Shown: positions 1-8,137 of the stretch, in pieces
Numbering within the stretch: the stretch's first letter is position 1
How the letters are laid out: the number at the start of each line of letters is the position of its first letter
Assembly (NCBI GenBank): GCA_005792355.1
Contig: SXSC01000065.1
Span: 1-64,000 of the forward strand
Direction of reading: 5' to 3'
Length of the DNA: 64,000 bases
DNA from: Opitutaceae bacterium
GTDB lineage: Bacteria; Verrucomicrobiota; Verrucomicrobiia; Opitutales; Opitutaceae
The notes under the pieces: model-generated
The model's database searches: none
Told to the model about the DNA's origin: nothing
Seen by the model: only the letters and a program-made list of their open reading frames with translations
Program-made: the position numbers and the translations under genes

Positions 1-100
1 CGAACTCTACAATCGGGAATGGCGCCTCGAGAAACTCGGCTACAAGAGCCCGCTCGAAGCCCGCCGCGATTTCCAACCCTCCACTCTTTTAGCCGCCTGA
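1..100 (+). mobile_element. IS3-type transposase, C-terminal fragment (cut by window start)
   Basis: Reading from base 2 gives 32 codons ending in TGA, with the tail motif YNREWRLEKLGYKSPLEA. This matches the conserved end of IS3-family OrfB integrases (YNxxRxHxxLGYxxPxEx). The DDE catalytic core lies left of the window. The ORF track missed it because no start codon is present. Its position directly before a truncated glycoside hydrolase tail says the element inserted into that gene. I am confident of the family type but cannot name the IS. Confidence 0.75.
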
Positions 101-115
101 TTAAACTTTATCTTG

Positions 116-138
116 TGTCCAGACAACCGGTGGCGACA
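116..138. repeat. Candidate right terminal inverted repeat of the IS
   Basis: Sixteen bases past the transposase stop, a 23-base stretch ends in GGTGGCGACA. Its reverse complement starts TGTCGCCACCGG, which has the TG...CA form of IS3-family ends. Recognisable glycosidase coding sequence resumes just after it, as expected if this is the IS boundary. The left end is outside the window, so the pairing cannot be checked. Confidence 0.4.
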
Positions 139-144
139 CAGAAC

Positions 145-306
145 AAGGACGTCCGGAAACTGCAATGGGAGTCAGGCTTGCTCGCGGGCAAGCCGTACCC
201 AGCAGGTCGCTACACGTTCACGACGGCACAAGGCGACTATAAGGCTGATTCGCCGCTGCAGGAATCGGGGCTCCTGGGGCCCGTGCAGCTCATTTCTCCC
301 CGATGA
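145..306 (+). pseudogene. C-terminal stub of a glycoside hydrolase (GH106-like), truncated by the IS
   Basis: The last about 53 codons of the 95-codon track ORF read like the end of large exported glycosidases, especially GH106 alpha-L-rhamnosidases, with motifs RYTFTT, KADSPL and SGLLGPV. Everything upstream in that frame is IS sequence. The stop codon overlaps the ATG of the following TonB receptor in an ATGA arrangement, so the intact gene was translationally coupled to the receptor. The GH106 assignment comes from remembered tail motifs and is tentative. That this is a broken exported glycosidase is more secure. Confidence 0.5.
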
Positions 307-3300
307 AACCAACCACCCCTACTTTCCTTGCCCGCCTCTCCGGATGTCTGCTGGCCGTCGTCACCGCGCTGCCCGGGCAGTCGTTGCCGCCGGCTCCCGC
401 CCCGGTGCCGAGGGAGGCGGAGCCCACCGTGGAGCTGTCGCCCTTCCTGGTCGAGGAGTCGCCGGATGCGGGCTATGCCGCGCGCGACAGCCTGGCGGGC
501 ATGCGGCTAAAGACACCGCTGGCCGACATCGCCTCACAGGTATCTGTCTTCACTCCGGAACTCATGGCCGACCTGGCGCTGACCGGCCCGGACCAGGTGT
601 TCATGTATTCCACCAACGTGGACACTACGCGCGAGGGCTACACCCCGGAGGGCGGCGACAACGGCGCCACGGTTGGCGCGACCTTCCTGAACACCGGCAA
701 CCGTTCCCGTGGCATCGCGACGCTCGGGATGATGCGGGACTTCTTTCCCACGTCGTTTTCCACCGACACCTACAACTCCACCCGCATCACAATCGCCAGC
801 GGCCCCAACGCCATGCTCTTCGGCCTCGGCAGTCCGGCGGGGATGACGGACACATCGACCAAGCGCGCGGAGTTCCGCAGCACCTACTCCTTCGGCGGCA
901 CCTACACGCGTTTTGAAGGATATCGTCTGGAGACGGACCTGAACCGGGTGCTCGTGCCGCGGAAGCTTGCCCTCCGGGTGGCCGCGCTGCGGGGCAACGA
1001 CCGCACCTTCCGGCCCGGCACAAGCGACTTCAATGAACGCCTGTTCGGCACCGCCACGTACAGGCCGTTTGGCACCACGACCGTCCGAGTCTCGATCGAG
1101 GGCATCGACCGGACGGCTTCGCTCGCCTCGATGGTGCTGACGCGGGACTATTTAACGCCGTGGTGGGACTCGGGCAGGCGGGGATTCGACAGCCGGGGCC
1201 TCACGCCCACGACTCCGGCGGCGCAGGTTAACAACGCTCTGGCCAGCCAGGGGCTGCAGGGCGTGCTGATTCCGTTCACCGGCCGCCTGACCTACGTTTA
1301 CGGCGGAACGGGCGCTTTTCAGGACGGCTTCTTCAACCTCGTCAACACGGCCCGCACCAATGGTGCCAGTCTTCAAGCGGGAGTTCCGACCCAAGACAGC
1401 ACGCCGGCGTGGAGCCTGCGTCGTCCGGACATCGTCGATCCCAATTTCAACGCCTTTGGCACCGCGACGGCCGTCGAGCACAAAGGCACCATCCGCAACG
1501 CATTCCTCGAGCAGCAGCTCAGGCCGGACCTGATCCTGGAGCTCGCCTTCTCCCTCGAGAATTTCCGGGAGCGGCGCGGCAGCTTCTTTCGGCCCGACGT
1601 GATGAACATCGAGGCCGATGCCAACCTCTATCTGCCCGACGGCACGGCCAATCCCGACTTCCGCCGCCTCCTCGTGCAGACCGACACCTACGGAGGCATC
1701 ACCTACAACCGGAACGGCAACGCCCGGGCCATGATGGTGTATTCGCCGGACTTCAGCAAGGCCTCTGGCTGGCGGCGTCACCTCGGGCGCTACAACTTCG
1801 GGGCGATGTGCGAACGGTGGGACAGCCAAAGCAGGAGCCAGAACCTCCGCCTGAGCACGCTCGACCACGCCTCCACGTACACGACGGCGGCCCGCAACAA
1901 CGCGATCGATCCCAATCGCATCTTGTCCACCCGCTACTACCTGTCGCCGGGAGACACCTACCGGCCCGTAGCGCCACGCTTCGGGGATGCGTTGAATTTT
2001 GCGGAACCCGTCGCGCTGAAACTGCCCAACGGGGAGCAGATGACCTATCGCCTGTGGACCCAGGACGGCGGCTTTGGGCCCCCCACGGGATCGAGGCAGC
2101 GGACGGTTTCGCAGCTGGCGACCGGTCAGGGATATTTCCTCCAGGAGCGGGTGCTGGTGTACGGCGGCTACCGGAACGATGCGGTCAAGCGCGCGCAGTC
2201 GCTCACCCCGGAGAGCAGCGCGCGAAAGCCGTGGCCCCAAGTCAACGGCACGGTCGCCGCCACCGGCCTGTATCCCAGGGTGGAGGACACGCGCTATGTG
2301 GACTGGGATTTCCGCGAGACTGGCGAGTCGTTCAACTGGGGGGCGATTGTCCGGCCGCTTTCCTGGTTCCAGGTGCACTTCTCGGATTCGGAGAATTTCG
2401 GCGTGCAGACCAACGCCAACATCTGGATGAGCCCGTATGGCAAGGCGATTCCCGGATCGAGAGGGCAGGGCCGCGACTATGGGTTCAGCATTCGATTGCC
2501 GGACAACAAGCTGATGCTGCGAGTCAACCGGTGGAGCAACAACCAGACCAACGGGGCCGTGACCAACGCGGTGCTCGGGCTGCGCGACGCGCCCCTCCGC
2601 ATCGAGAATCGCTTGCTCGAGATCGCGCCCGGCGCGCCCAAGCAGGGCATCGATCTCGAGCGTTACTCCAGCACCTCCTATTTCGTCACGTCCATGCTCG
2701 AGGCGCGAGGCCTGGATGTGGAACTTGTCGCCAACCCGACGGATTCCTGGCGGGCGATGCTCAACCTCGGCAAACAGGAAGCCCGTACCCAGATCGATGA
2801 TACCTGGTGGCGGTGGGTGGAAGCGAGACTGCCCGTATGGCAAAGGGCGGGATCGGGTTGGGAAACCCAGTCGATCGGCGTGGGCGATCCGACACCGATC
2901 CGGCAAATCTACCAGCAGTGGCTCGCCGCTTATCGCGATCCGTTGATAGCGGTGGACGGCCGCGTCACGGACAACCAGCGCAAGTGGCGCGCCAATGCCG
3001 TCGTGTCGCACGACTTCAAGACCGGGCCGTTGAAGGATTGGACGCTTGGGGGTGGGGGGCGCTATCGCAGCGCGCCCTCCATTGGCTACCCGCTGAAAAC
3101 GCTGCCTTCCGGCCAGAGCGTGGCGGACCTCAACCGTCCCTACCAAGGCGATGACGAACTCTATTTCGATGTCTTTGCCCGCCATGTCATCCGCCGCGTC
3201 CCGCTCCTGGGCCAGCGCGCCCGGGCGCGAATCCAGCTCAACATCCGCAATCTGTTCGATGCGGGGGGCATCACGCTGCTGGAAACGAAGAGCGACGGCA

Positions 3301-3365
3301 CGCCGAAGATCTACCGCTACCAACTCCCCCGCGAGATGATCCTCTCCTGCACGGTTACCCTATGA
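303..3365 (+). CDS. TonB-dependent outer membrane receptor
   Basis: This 1020-residue protein has an N-terminal signal peptide (residues 1 to about 30, AVVTALPGQS) and then the Opitutaceae-type linker VELSPFLVEESPDAGY. A plug domain follows at about 50-180 (TPLADIASQVSVFTPEL, IASGPNAMLFGLGSPAG), and the rest is a long beta-barrel. There is no N-terminal carboxypeptidase-like domain, unlike the receptor at 9379. Receptors of this family import oligosaccharides or chelates with TonB/ExbBD energy. The start overlaps the stop of the glycosidase stub, and a sulfatase fusion lies 63 bases downstream, so this looks like a sulfated-glycan uptake operon whose first gene was lost. The last residues are CTVTL rather than the usual terminal Phe, which is slightly atypical for Bam recognition. 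Confidence 0.88.
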   Translation: MKPTTPTFLARLSGCLLAVVTALPGQSLPPAPAPVPREAEPTVELSPFLVEESPDAGYAARDSLAGMRLKTPLADIASQVSVFTPELMADLALTGPDQVFMYSTNVDTTREGYTPEGGDNGATVGATFLNTGNRSRGIATLGMMRDFFPTSFSTDTYNSTRITIASGPNAMLFGLGSPAGMTDTSTKRAEFRSTYSFGGTYTRFEGYRLETDLNRVLVPRKLALRVAALRGNDRTFRPGTSDFNERLFGTATYRPFGTTTVRVSIEGIDRTASLASMVLTRDYLTPWWDSGRRGFDSRGLTPTTPAAQVNNALASQGLQGVLIPFTGRLTYVYGGTGAFQDGFFNLVNTARTNGASLQAGVPTQDSTPAWSLRRPDIVDPNFNAFGTATAVEHKGTIRNAFLEQQLRPDLILELAFSLENFRERRGSFFRPDVMNIEADANLYLPDGTANPDFRRLLVQTDTYGGITYNRNGNARAMMVYSPDFSKASGWRRHLGRYNFGAMCERWDSQSRSQNLRLSTLDHASTYTTAARNNAIDPNRILSTRYYLSPGDTYRPVAPRFGDALNFAEPVALKLPNGEQMTYRLWTQDGGFGPPTGSRQRTVSQLATGQGYFLQERVLVYGGYRNDAVKRAQSLTPESSARKPWPQVNGTVAATGLYPRVEDTRYVDWDFRETGESFNWGAIVRPLSWFQVHFSDSENFGVQTNANIWMSPYGKAIPGSRGQGRDYGFSIRLPDNKLMLRVNRWSNNQTNGAVTNAVLGLRDAPLRIENRLLEIAPGAPKQGIDLERYSSTSYFVTSMLEARGLDVELVANPTDSWRAMLNLGKQEARTQIDDTWWRWVEARLPVWQRAGSGWETQSIGVGDPTPIRQIYQQWLAAYRDPLIAVDGRVTDNQRKWRANAVVSHDFKTGPLKDWTLGGGGRYRSAPSIGYPLKTLPSGQSVADLNRPYQGDDELYFDVFARHVIRRVPLLGQRARARIQLNIRNLFDAGGITLLETKSDGTPKIYRYQLPREMILSCTVTL

Positions 3366-3428
3366 TCGGCGGCCTGGCTTCATCGCTGCAACCCTGGCGG
3401 CTCGTGCCCGCCTGAATCTCTCATTGCC

Positions 3429-6400
3429 ATGAAATGTTTCCCTTGCCTTCTCTCTGCGCTGGTGGCCGGCCCGATGCTGGCGGCATCGGTGGCGGCTGCC
3501 GCGACGAACCCGCCCAACATCATCTTCATCCTGGCCGACGATCTGGGGTGGCGGGACACCGGATGCTACGGCAGCACGTTTTATGAGACGCCGCACATCG
3601 ACAAATTAGCGGCCCGCGGGGTGCGGTTCACGCAGGCCTACGCGGCGAATCCGCTCTGTTCGCCCACCCGGGCCAGCATCCTCACTGGGCAGCACCCGGC
3701 TCGCATCGGCATCACCTTCCCGGACTGTCATGAGCCTTTGGCGCAGCTTGAGAAGAAACTGGACGCCGGCACGTCCCAGATGCGGGTGCTGAGTGCCGAC
3801 AGCGTCAACCGGCTGAAGCCGGAGTATTTTACGCTGGCGGAAGCGCTGAAGGATGCGGGCTATGCGACGGCGCACTTCGGCAAGTGGCATCTGGGATACA
3901 ACGGTCCCTACGAGCCGAAGGACCAGGGATTCCAGACCGAGTTTCCCCACGCTCCCGCCGCACCGGGTCCGGCGGGTGGCTACATCCATCCATGGAAATT
4001 CATCCCGGCGCCGGGCATAAACGGGAATCCAGGCGAGCACCTCGAGGACCGCATGGCGCGGGAGGCCGTCGCATACATCCGAGCGAATCGCGATCGGCCA
4101 TTCTTCCTGAACTACTGGGCCTACTCCGTGCACGCCCCGTTCAATGCCCGCCGGGACTACATCGAGCACTTCCGGTCCAAAGTGAATCCGGGCGACCCAC
4201 AGCACAATCCGCTCTATGCCGCCATGGTCAGGAGCCTCGACGATGCCGTGGGCCAACTGCTGCGGGCGGTGGACGAGGCGGGCATTGCTGACCGGACCAT
4301 CATTGTCTTCACCTCAGACAATGGCGGCTACGTGAACAGCCCGAAGACCACCGACCCCGAAGGCTACGAGAACGCGCCGGTCACCAGCAACGCACCCCTG
4401 CGCCGGGGCAAGGGTTCGCTCTACGAGGGCGGCACGCGGGTGCCCTGCATTGTCGTGTGGCCGGCCAAGACGGCCGCCGCGGCGACCAGCGACGCCCTGT
4501 TCCACAGCGTGGACTACTATCCGACGCTGCTGGCGATGTGCGGACTGAAACCGCGGCCGGGCCTGCGGCTGGACGGAGTCGACCAGTCCGGAGTGCTGCT
4601 CGGCCGGCACGCGCTGCGGGACAGGTTGTTTTGCCATATGCCGCATGGCGCGGCGACCGGGGTGAAGGACGGCAGCCGCATCGGCTTCCAGCCCGGCACA
4701 TACGTGCGCCAGGGCGACTGGAAGCTCATCCGTTTCTTCGGCGACAACGACGACGGCAGCGATTCGCTCGAACTCTACCACCTCCGGGACGACCCGGGTG
4801 AGACCACAAACCGGGCGGCGGTGGAGCCCGACCGGGTGCAGGCGATGAATGGACTCATCTCCGACTTTCTCAAAGAGACCGACGCGGTCGTGCCGCGCCG
4901 CAATCCCGATTTCAGAGGGCCTGGCACCCCGGCCGGGAAGGCGAGTGCGAAGACCACCTCCGCGGCGCCGTTGCAGGGGTGGGTGCCGCGTGAATGCAGC
5001 GCCACGGTGAAAGCGCATGGCCTGTTCCTGTCGGAATTGAAACCGACATCGTTTCTCGGTTTTGCGGTGGGCAGCCTGGATCGGCCGGCCAGGCTGCGTT
5101 TCCGCGTGCGCGGCGCGGCGGGCGAGGGCCGTCTGGTGTGGATGCCCGGAGTTAATGCCGCCGCTTCCGAGATCCGGGAGGCCCCGTTCACGGTCGTCGG
5201 CGATGACTGGCAGGTGGTCGCCGTCGACCTCCGCGCGTCCTCGGGCAGAACGGGATTGATGCGACTCTTCCTCCCGACCCGTCCCGATGGCATCGAGGTG
5301 GAGTGGATTGAACTGATCACCGGCGGGCCAGTGCGGCGCTGGGACTTTGGGGCACCGGCGCGGAAAGGCGAAGCGTCATCCCAGCCGAGGGGACGCGATG
5401 CGGAAGCGCCGCCGGCCGCGACGGGCGGTGCTCCGGGATGGCAGCGGGAACAGACGCCTCTGCTGTCTGGCTTCGTTAATATGTACAATCCCTGCGTGGT
5501 GGAAACCGGCGGTGAATGGCGTTACCGCATGTGGTTTTTCGGATGGTCGGCCCGGCACGCCAATGAGAGCATGGGATGGGGCTGCGATGCCATCTTTCAC
5601 GCCCGCTCGCGCGACCTGAAATCATGGCAGGTCTGGTGCGGCGACGGGCAGTGGGATGCCACGATGGAGCCCGCGCGTTGGCGGCCCGTCCTGCACGCGA
5701 GCGAGCGCTGGTATGACACCTGGCACAACGGGGATCCATCGGTGATACATGAGAACGGCAGGTTCTACATGGCCTACAGCGCCACCTCGAAGACCTTCCT
5801 CCGGACACCCGGCTACCCTGCCAACATGGTGCAATGCATCATGGGCGCGACCTCCACTGACGGCATCCAGTGGGAGAAGACTCACCAACCGCTGCTCATT
5901 CGCGCGGCGGACACGGCGTCACCCCGTCCGGAGCCGGACCGCATCGGCGACTTTCACCGTCCCTGCCTGCGGCGCCACGCGGGCAAATGGAAGCTGTGGT
6001 TCGACTACTGGGTCCCCGGCAAGGGCATCTGCCTCGGGCTGGCGGAAAACGAGGCCGACTTTGCCGGGCTGAACGGATTCGTTCCGCGCCACGATCTGGC
6101 AGAGCCACTGCTGGAAAACTGGCCCAATCCGGACATGGTCTTGGTCGGCGGTCGCTGGCATTCCTTTGCGGACCCGTCCGGCTATCCGCTTCCGCAAGAC
6201 ACCCCGCCCGATGCGGCACGGTGGATGCGCCGTCAGCTCCGGGAAGCGGTTTCCGACGACGGCCTCCACTGGCAGCACTTACCGTTCATCGCCCCCGATG
6301 CCGACGCCCCCGCCTGCCATGTCCCCCAAGCGCTGGTCACCCGGCAGGATGGCCGCGCTTGGCTGTATCTTTTCTACGCCACCCAAGGGGGCAATCGCGG

Positions 6401-6470
6401 GGATGCCGGGCGCTATCGCTACGAGTACGATCGCATCCGCGCCATGCGCAGGGAGATTTACCCACCATGA
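3429..6470 (+). CDS. Exported sulfatase fused to a C-terminal beta-propeller glycosidase-like domain
   Basis: Of 1013 residues, the first about 25 form a signal peptide. An S1 (alkaline-phosphatase fold) sulfatase spans about 28-500, with metal-binding ILADDLG, the formylglycine motif CSPTRAS at Cys77 and TSDNGGY. A beta-rich linker at about 515-660 resembles a jelly-roll module. Residues about 685-1013 have repeated aromatic blade motifs (YRMWFFGWS, GRFYMAYSATS, KWKLWFDYWVPGKG), resembling the GH43/GH32/GH117 five-bladed propeller superfamily. I infer one polypeptide that desulfates a glycan and recognises or cleaves it. It follows the TonB receptor by 63 bases in the same direction, so it is probably co-transcribed. 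Glycosidase activity of the propeller is not proven, and it could be a binding module. Confidence 0.85.
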   Translation: MKCFPCLLSALVAGPMLAASVAAAATNPPNIIFILADDLGWRDTGCYGSTFYETPHIDKLAARGVRFTQAYAANPLCSPTRASILTGQHPARIGITFPDCHEPLAQLEKKLDAGTSQMRVLSADSVNRLKPEYFTLAEALKDAGYATAHFGKWHLGYNGPYEPKDQGFQTEFPHAPAAPGPAGGYIHPWKFIPAPGINGNPGEHLEDRMAREAVAYIRANRDRPFFLNYWAYSVHAPFNARRDYIEHFRSKVNPGDPQHNPLYAAMVRSLDDAVGQLLRAVDEAGIADRTIIVFTSDNGGYVNSPKTTDPEGYENAPVTSNAPLRRGKGSLYEGGTRVPCIVVWPAKTAAAATSDALFHSVDYYPTLLAMCGLKPRPGLRLDGVDQSGVLLGRHALRDRLFCHMPHGAATGVKDGSRIGFQPGTYVRQGDWKLIRFFGDNDDGSDSLELYHLRDDPGETTNRAAVEPDRVQAMNGLISDFLKETDAVVPRRNPDFRGPGTPAGKASAKTTSAAPLQGWVPRECSATVKAHGLFLSELKPTSFLGFAVGSLDRPARLRFRVRGAAGEGRLVWMPGVNAAASEIREAPFTVVGDDWQVVAVDLRASSGRTGLMRLFLPTRPDGIEVEWIELITGGPVRRWDFGAPARKGEASSQPRGRDAEAPPAATGGAPGWQREQTPLLSGFVNMYNPCVVETGGEWRYRMWFFGWSARHANESMGWGCDAIFHARSRDLKSWQVWCGDGQWDATMEPARWRPVLHASERWYDTWHNGDPSVIHENGRFYMAYSATSKTFLRTPGYPANMVQCIMGATSTDGIQWEKTHQPLLIRAADTASPRPEPDRIGDFHRPCLRRHAGKWKLWFDYWVPGKGICLGLAENEADFAGLNGFVPRHDLAEPLLENWPNPDMVLVGGRWHSFADPSGYPLPQDTPPDAARWMRRQLREAVSDDGLHWQHLPFIAPDADAPACHVPQALVTRQDGRAWLYLFYATQGGNRGDAGRYRYEYDRIRAMRREIYPP

Positions 6471-6749
6471 GGATCCCCTCTGCGCTTCCAGCCGGCATGA
6501 GATGCGGCACCGCACCGATTGTCGCTCCAATATGGTAGCGTCGCGACGGCGCGTGGCTCACGTGGGTGGTTGCGCCTGCGCCAGCCAGATTCCTTCACGT
6601 AGCGGCGGCCGTTTTTGCGACGAACCTGCCCGAGGCGAACAAGTATGTCCGCGCCGGATTCCGCCAGGGGTGGAGTTTGTAGGGCCGAGTCCGATTGGCA
6701 GTGTCAGTTTTTGGTGTCCCGGCGGTTCGGATTTGCTTCGGAATTCGGA
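6471..6749. other. Intergenic, no gene seen
   Basis: This is the gap between the sulfatase fusion and the convergent ParE-type toxin. Only short, biased frames occur in it. I see no RNA gene, terminator hairpin with a T tract, or clear repeat. Confidence 0.5.
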
Positions 6750-6959
6750 CTAACGGATCGTGTAATGGAATCGCCGTAGAATGTAGCGGCGGATATCGTG
6801 ATGCCAGGTACGCCAGATGGTCGGGTTTTGCATGATCAGTTCGACGGCCGCTTCCGCTTCGTCGAGGAACACCCGACCGTAGTCGTGCCGTTTCTGTCCA
6901 AGGTATCTCGCCGCTTCGATTAAATCAGTCTCGAACGCGGGGTGATACCACCGCTTCAT
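6750..6959 (-). CDS. RelE/ParE-type toxin, probably C-terminally truncated
   Basis: The 69 residues begin MKRWYHPAFETDLIEAARYL and contain the ParE fold signature (RVFLDEAEAAVELIMQNP, RRYILRRFHYTIR). Family members are usually about 90-100 residues and continue after the YxIxY strand with a final beta-strand ending in a His/Arg-rich tail. Here the frame stops directly after HYTIR, so that last strand is missing. The start codon overlaps the antitoxin stop by four bases, the standard antitoxin-first layout. The truncation suggests the toxin is inactive or weakened, and sequence beyond the stop shows no homologous continuation. Confidence 0.75.
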   Translation of the reverse strand: MKRWYHPAFETDLIEAARYLGQKRHDYGRVFLDEAEAAVELIMQNPTIWRTWHHDIRRYILRRFHYTIR

Positions 6960-7156
6960 GAAATCGCTGCGCGGGCGTTGCCAAAAACGTCCGTGTGCAG
7001 CTTGGGCTGCACCACGCCGCGAGCGAGTTCGTCGCGGCGGGTGAGGGCCACCGAATCGGCAGTTTCCTCGTCGAGTTCAGCCAGACGGGCGCGGACTTCA
7101 TCGCGCTCCACTGCCGTGAGCTTCACCAGCTCGTTGAGGATTTCGGTCTTGCTCAT
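6956..7156 (-). CDS. Antitoxin of the ParE-type module
   Basis: This is a 66-residue protein beginning MSKTEILNELVKLTAVERDEVRARLAELD. It matches the small addiction-module antitoxins that pair with RelE/ParE toxins (helical start with an L..L....R..I...L pattern). The C-terminal half (VVQPKLHTDVFGNARAAIS) would be the toxin-wrapping segment. It is encoded immediately upstream of the truncated toxin with an ATGA overlap, so the two are translationally coupled. The assignment rests on size, composition and position. Confidence 0.7.
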   Translation of the reverse strand: MSKTEILNELVKLTAVERDEVRARLAELDEETADSVALTRRDELARGVVQPKLHTDVFGNARAAIS

Positions 7157-7597
7157 GCATTAACCCCTACTCACCGCCGGACGATTTCCAAGGCTAGAAG
7201 TGAATGGCCGCCAGGCGTCCGCGACGCGGACCACGGGTTTCGGGGCGCGTCAGTCTTGCCCGTTCGATAGGCGTCGAGCAACGAGTCGACGGGGTCGGCC
7301 GGAATGAACACTCGCCCTTCGCATGGCTTTCCGGGGCTTTCACTTTGGGTCGGACGAGGTGGCAACGGTCCTGCGGGAAGGAGGGCCCGTTGTTCGCCCT
7401 TCATTCGCTTTGGGTCCGATACTCCGAAGCTTGCTTCGGCTTGGTTGTAGCCGGCCTCGCTGAGGCCGGGCCGGGGTCAGCCTACTTCGCCAAGCCTTCC
7501 ACCTTCGCCAAGCCTTCGGCGGACAGGTCGAAGGCCAGGCCGACCCCGGCTACAGGTCCGGCTTTCCGAAATGCCTCGGGGCTTGCCCCGGGGTTGT
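7157..7597. other. Repeat-rich gap without an intact gene
   Basis: There are several hairpin-forming words: GCCGGCCTC/GAGGCCGGGC near 7450, TGTAGCCGG (7446) answered by CCGGCTACA (about 7544), and CGGGGCTTGCCCCGG near 7577. Two tandem copies of CTTCGCCAAGCCTTC lie at 7485 and 7501. A 77-codon minus-strand frame (7171-7404) has no recognisable motif, and I do not call it. The stretch looks like piled-up REP-type repeats beside decaying TA genes. Confidence 0.6.
7497..7523 (+). repeat. Dispersed repeat family B, copy 1
   Basis: These 27 bases (core CTTCGCCAAGCCTTCGGCGG) are identical to bases 17585-17611. A third, diverged and inverted copy sits inside the dnaE2 coding sequence at 37099-37130. 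The core is partly self-complementary, as in REP sequences. Confidence 0.85.
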
Positions 7598-7744
7598 TTA
7601 CTCTGCCGGCATCAGCACCGGCTCACAGGTGAGCAATGGTGGGTGCAGTCGTTTTCACTGCTCGCAAACCCAGACGTGATGGTCCAACCCGGCGGCGAGA
7701 AAGGCCACCAGGGGCCCCGTGTCGAGCAGCACCGCGCCCTTCAT
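7598..7744 (-). pseudogene. PIN-domain (VapC-like) toxin remnant with a nonsense codon
   Basis: The minus-strand frame starts MKGAVLLDTGPLVAFLAAG, the PIN domain N-terminus with its first acidic metal ligand (LLDTGPLVAF). It runs into TGA after VCEQ at codon 30. It continues in frame as KRLHPPLLTCEPVL, the family's next conserved segment, then ends in TAA. Intact relatives have a Trp at the TGA position, so a TGG to TGA change is the simplest explanation. The C-terminal two thirds, with the other acidic ligands, are gone. The ATG overlaps the antitoxin stop (ATGA). The track lists no frame for it because it is too short. Confidence 0.7.
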
Positions 7745-7914
7745 CGGCCGAAGCCCTCCATGTACTTTGGGTTGGTCGCCAGATCGCGCGGGAGACCGTT
7801 CAGCGATCCGGCCAGGTCACTGGCGAGATCGTAGCAGGTGGCCTTGCCGCCGACAGGCCGGGCGTCCAGCAACGGATCAATTGTACCCGGCGATTGAATA
7901 CGGATTCTTGCCAC
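7741..7914 (-). CDS. VapB-like antitoxin partner of the broken PIN toxin
   Basis: From a GTG at 7914 there are 57 codons ending in the characteristic tail CYDLASDLAGSL...RDLATNPKYMEGFGR. I recognise this tail from antitoxins encoded directly before PIN toxins in Verrucomicrobia and Cyanobacteria. The stop overlaps the toxin ATG. No ATG is available because an in-frame TAG lies three codons upstream of the GTG, so the start may be damaged or a GTG. It is absent from the ORF track because of its size. It may still be expressed without a functional toxin. Confidence 0.55.
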   Translation of the reverse strand: MARIRIQSPGTIDPLLDARPVGGKATCYDLASDLAGSLNGLPRDLATNPKYMEGFGR

Positions 7915-8008
7915 AGGTGTTTTCTACCGTGCAGGCAAAAGTTTTGATGCCGGGATTAGGAGTCGTGGGAGCAGGTGCGATTAAATCGGCAAAAAGGCCG
8001 TTTTGCTT

Positions 8009-8046
8009 TTTTCAGGCCTCGGCTCCACCAACTGAGCGACCGAGCC
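8009..8046 (-). pseudogene. 5' half of a tRNA-Phe-like gene, broken at the anticodon loop
   Basis: Read on the minus strand, the pieces fall in tRNA order: a seven-base acceptor arm GGCTCGG, the D arm GCTCAGTTGGTGGAGC with perfect GCTC/GAGC pairing, an anticodon stem GAGGC and the loop CTGAAAA (anticodon GAA). The 3' strand of the anticodon stem and everything after it are missing, because the following bases do not pair with GAGGC. This is what a footprint of an integration or deletion inside the anticodon loop would look like. It cannot be a functional tRNA. Confidence 0.5.
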
Positions 8047-8137
8047 ACTGCAGGAAGGGCGAGCAAAGGCGCGGGCGGCGGGATGCGCCAACGGGAAATT
8101 AATCCGTCGCGAAGATCGCCGCACGCCCCGCCTTTGG

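Noticed and set aside
1152-3323. 723-codon minus-strand ORF opposite the first TonB receptor
   Set aside because: It is a GC-driven shadow frame. The plus-strand receptor has signal peptide and family motifs, while the antisense frame is Arg/Pro-rich noise.
7171-7404. 77-codon minus-strand frame between TA modules
   Set aside because: A short stretch (VFIPADPVDSLLDAYRTG) looked protein-like but I could not tie it to any family. The rest is repeat hairpins.
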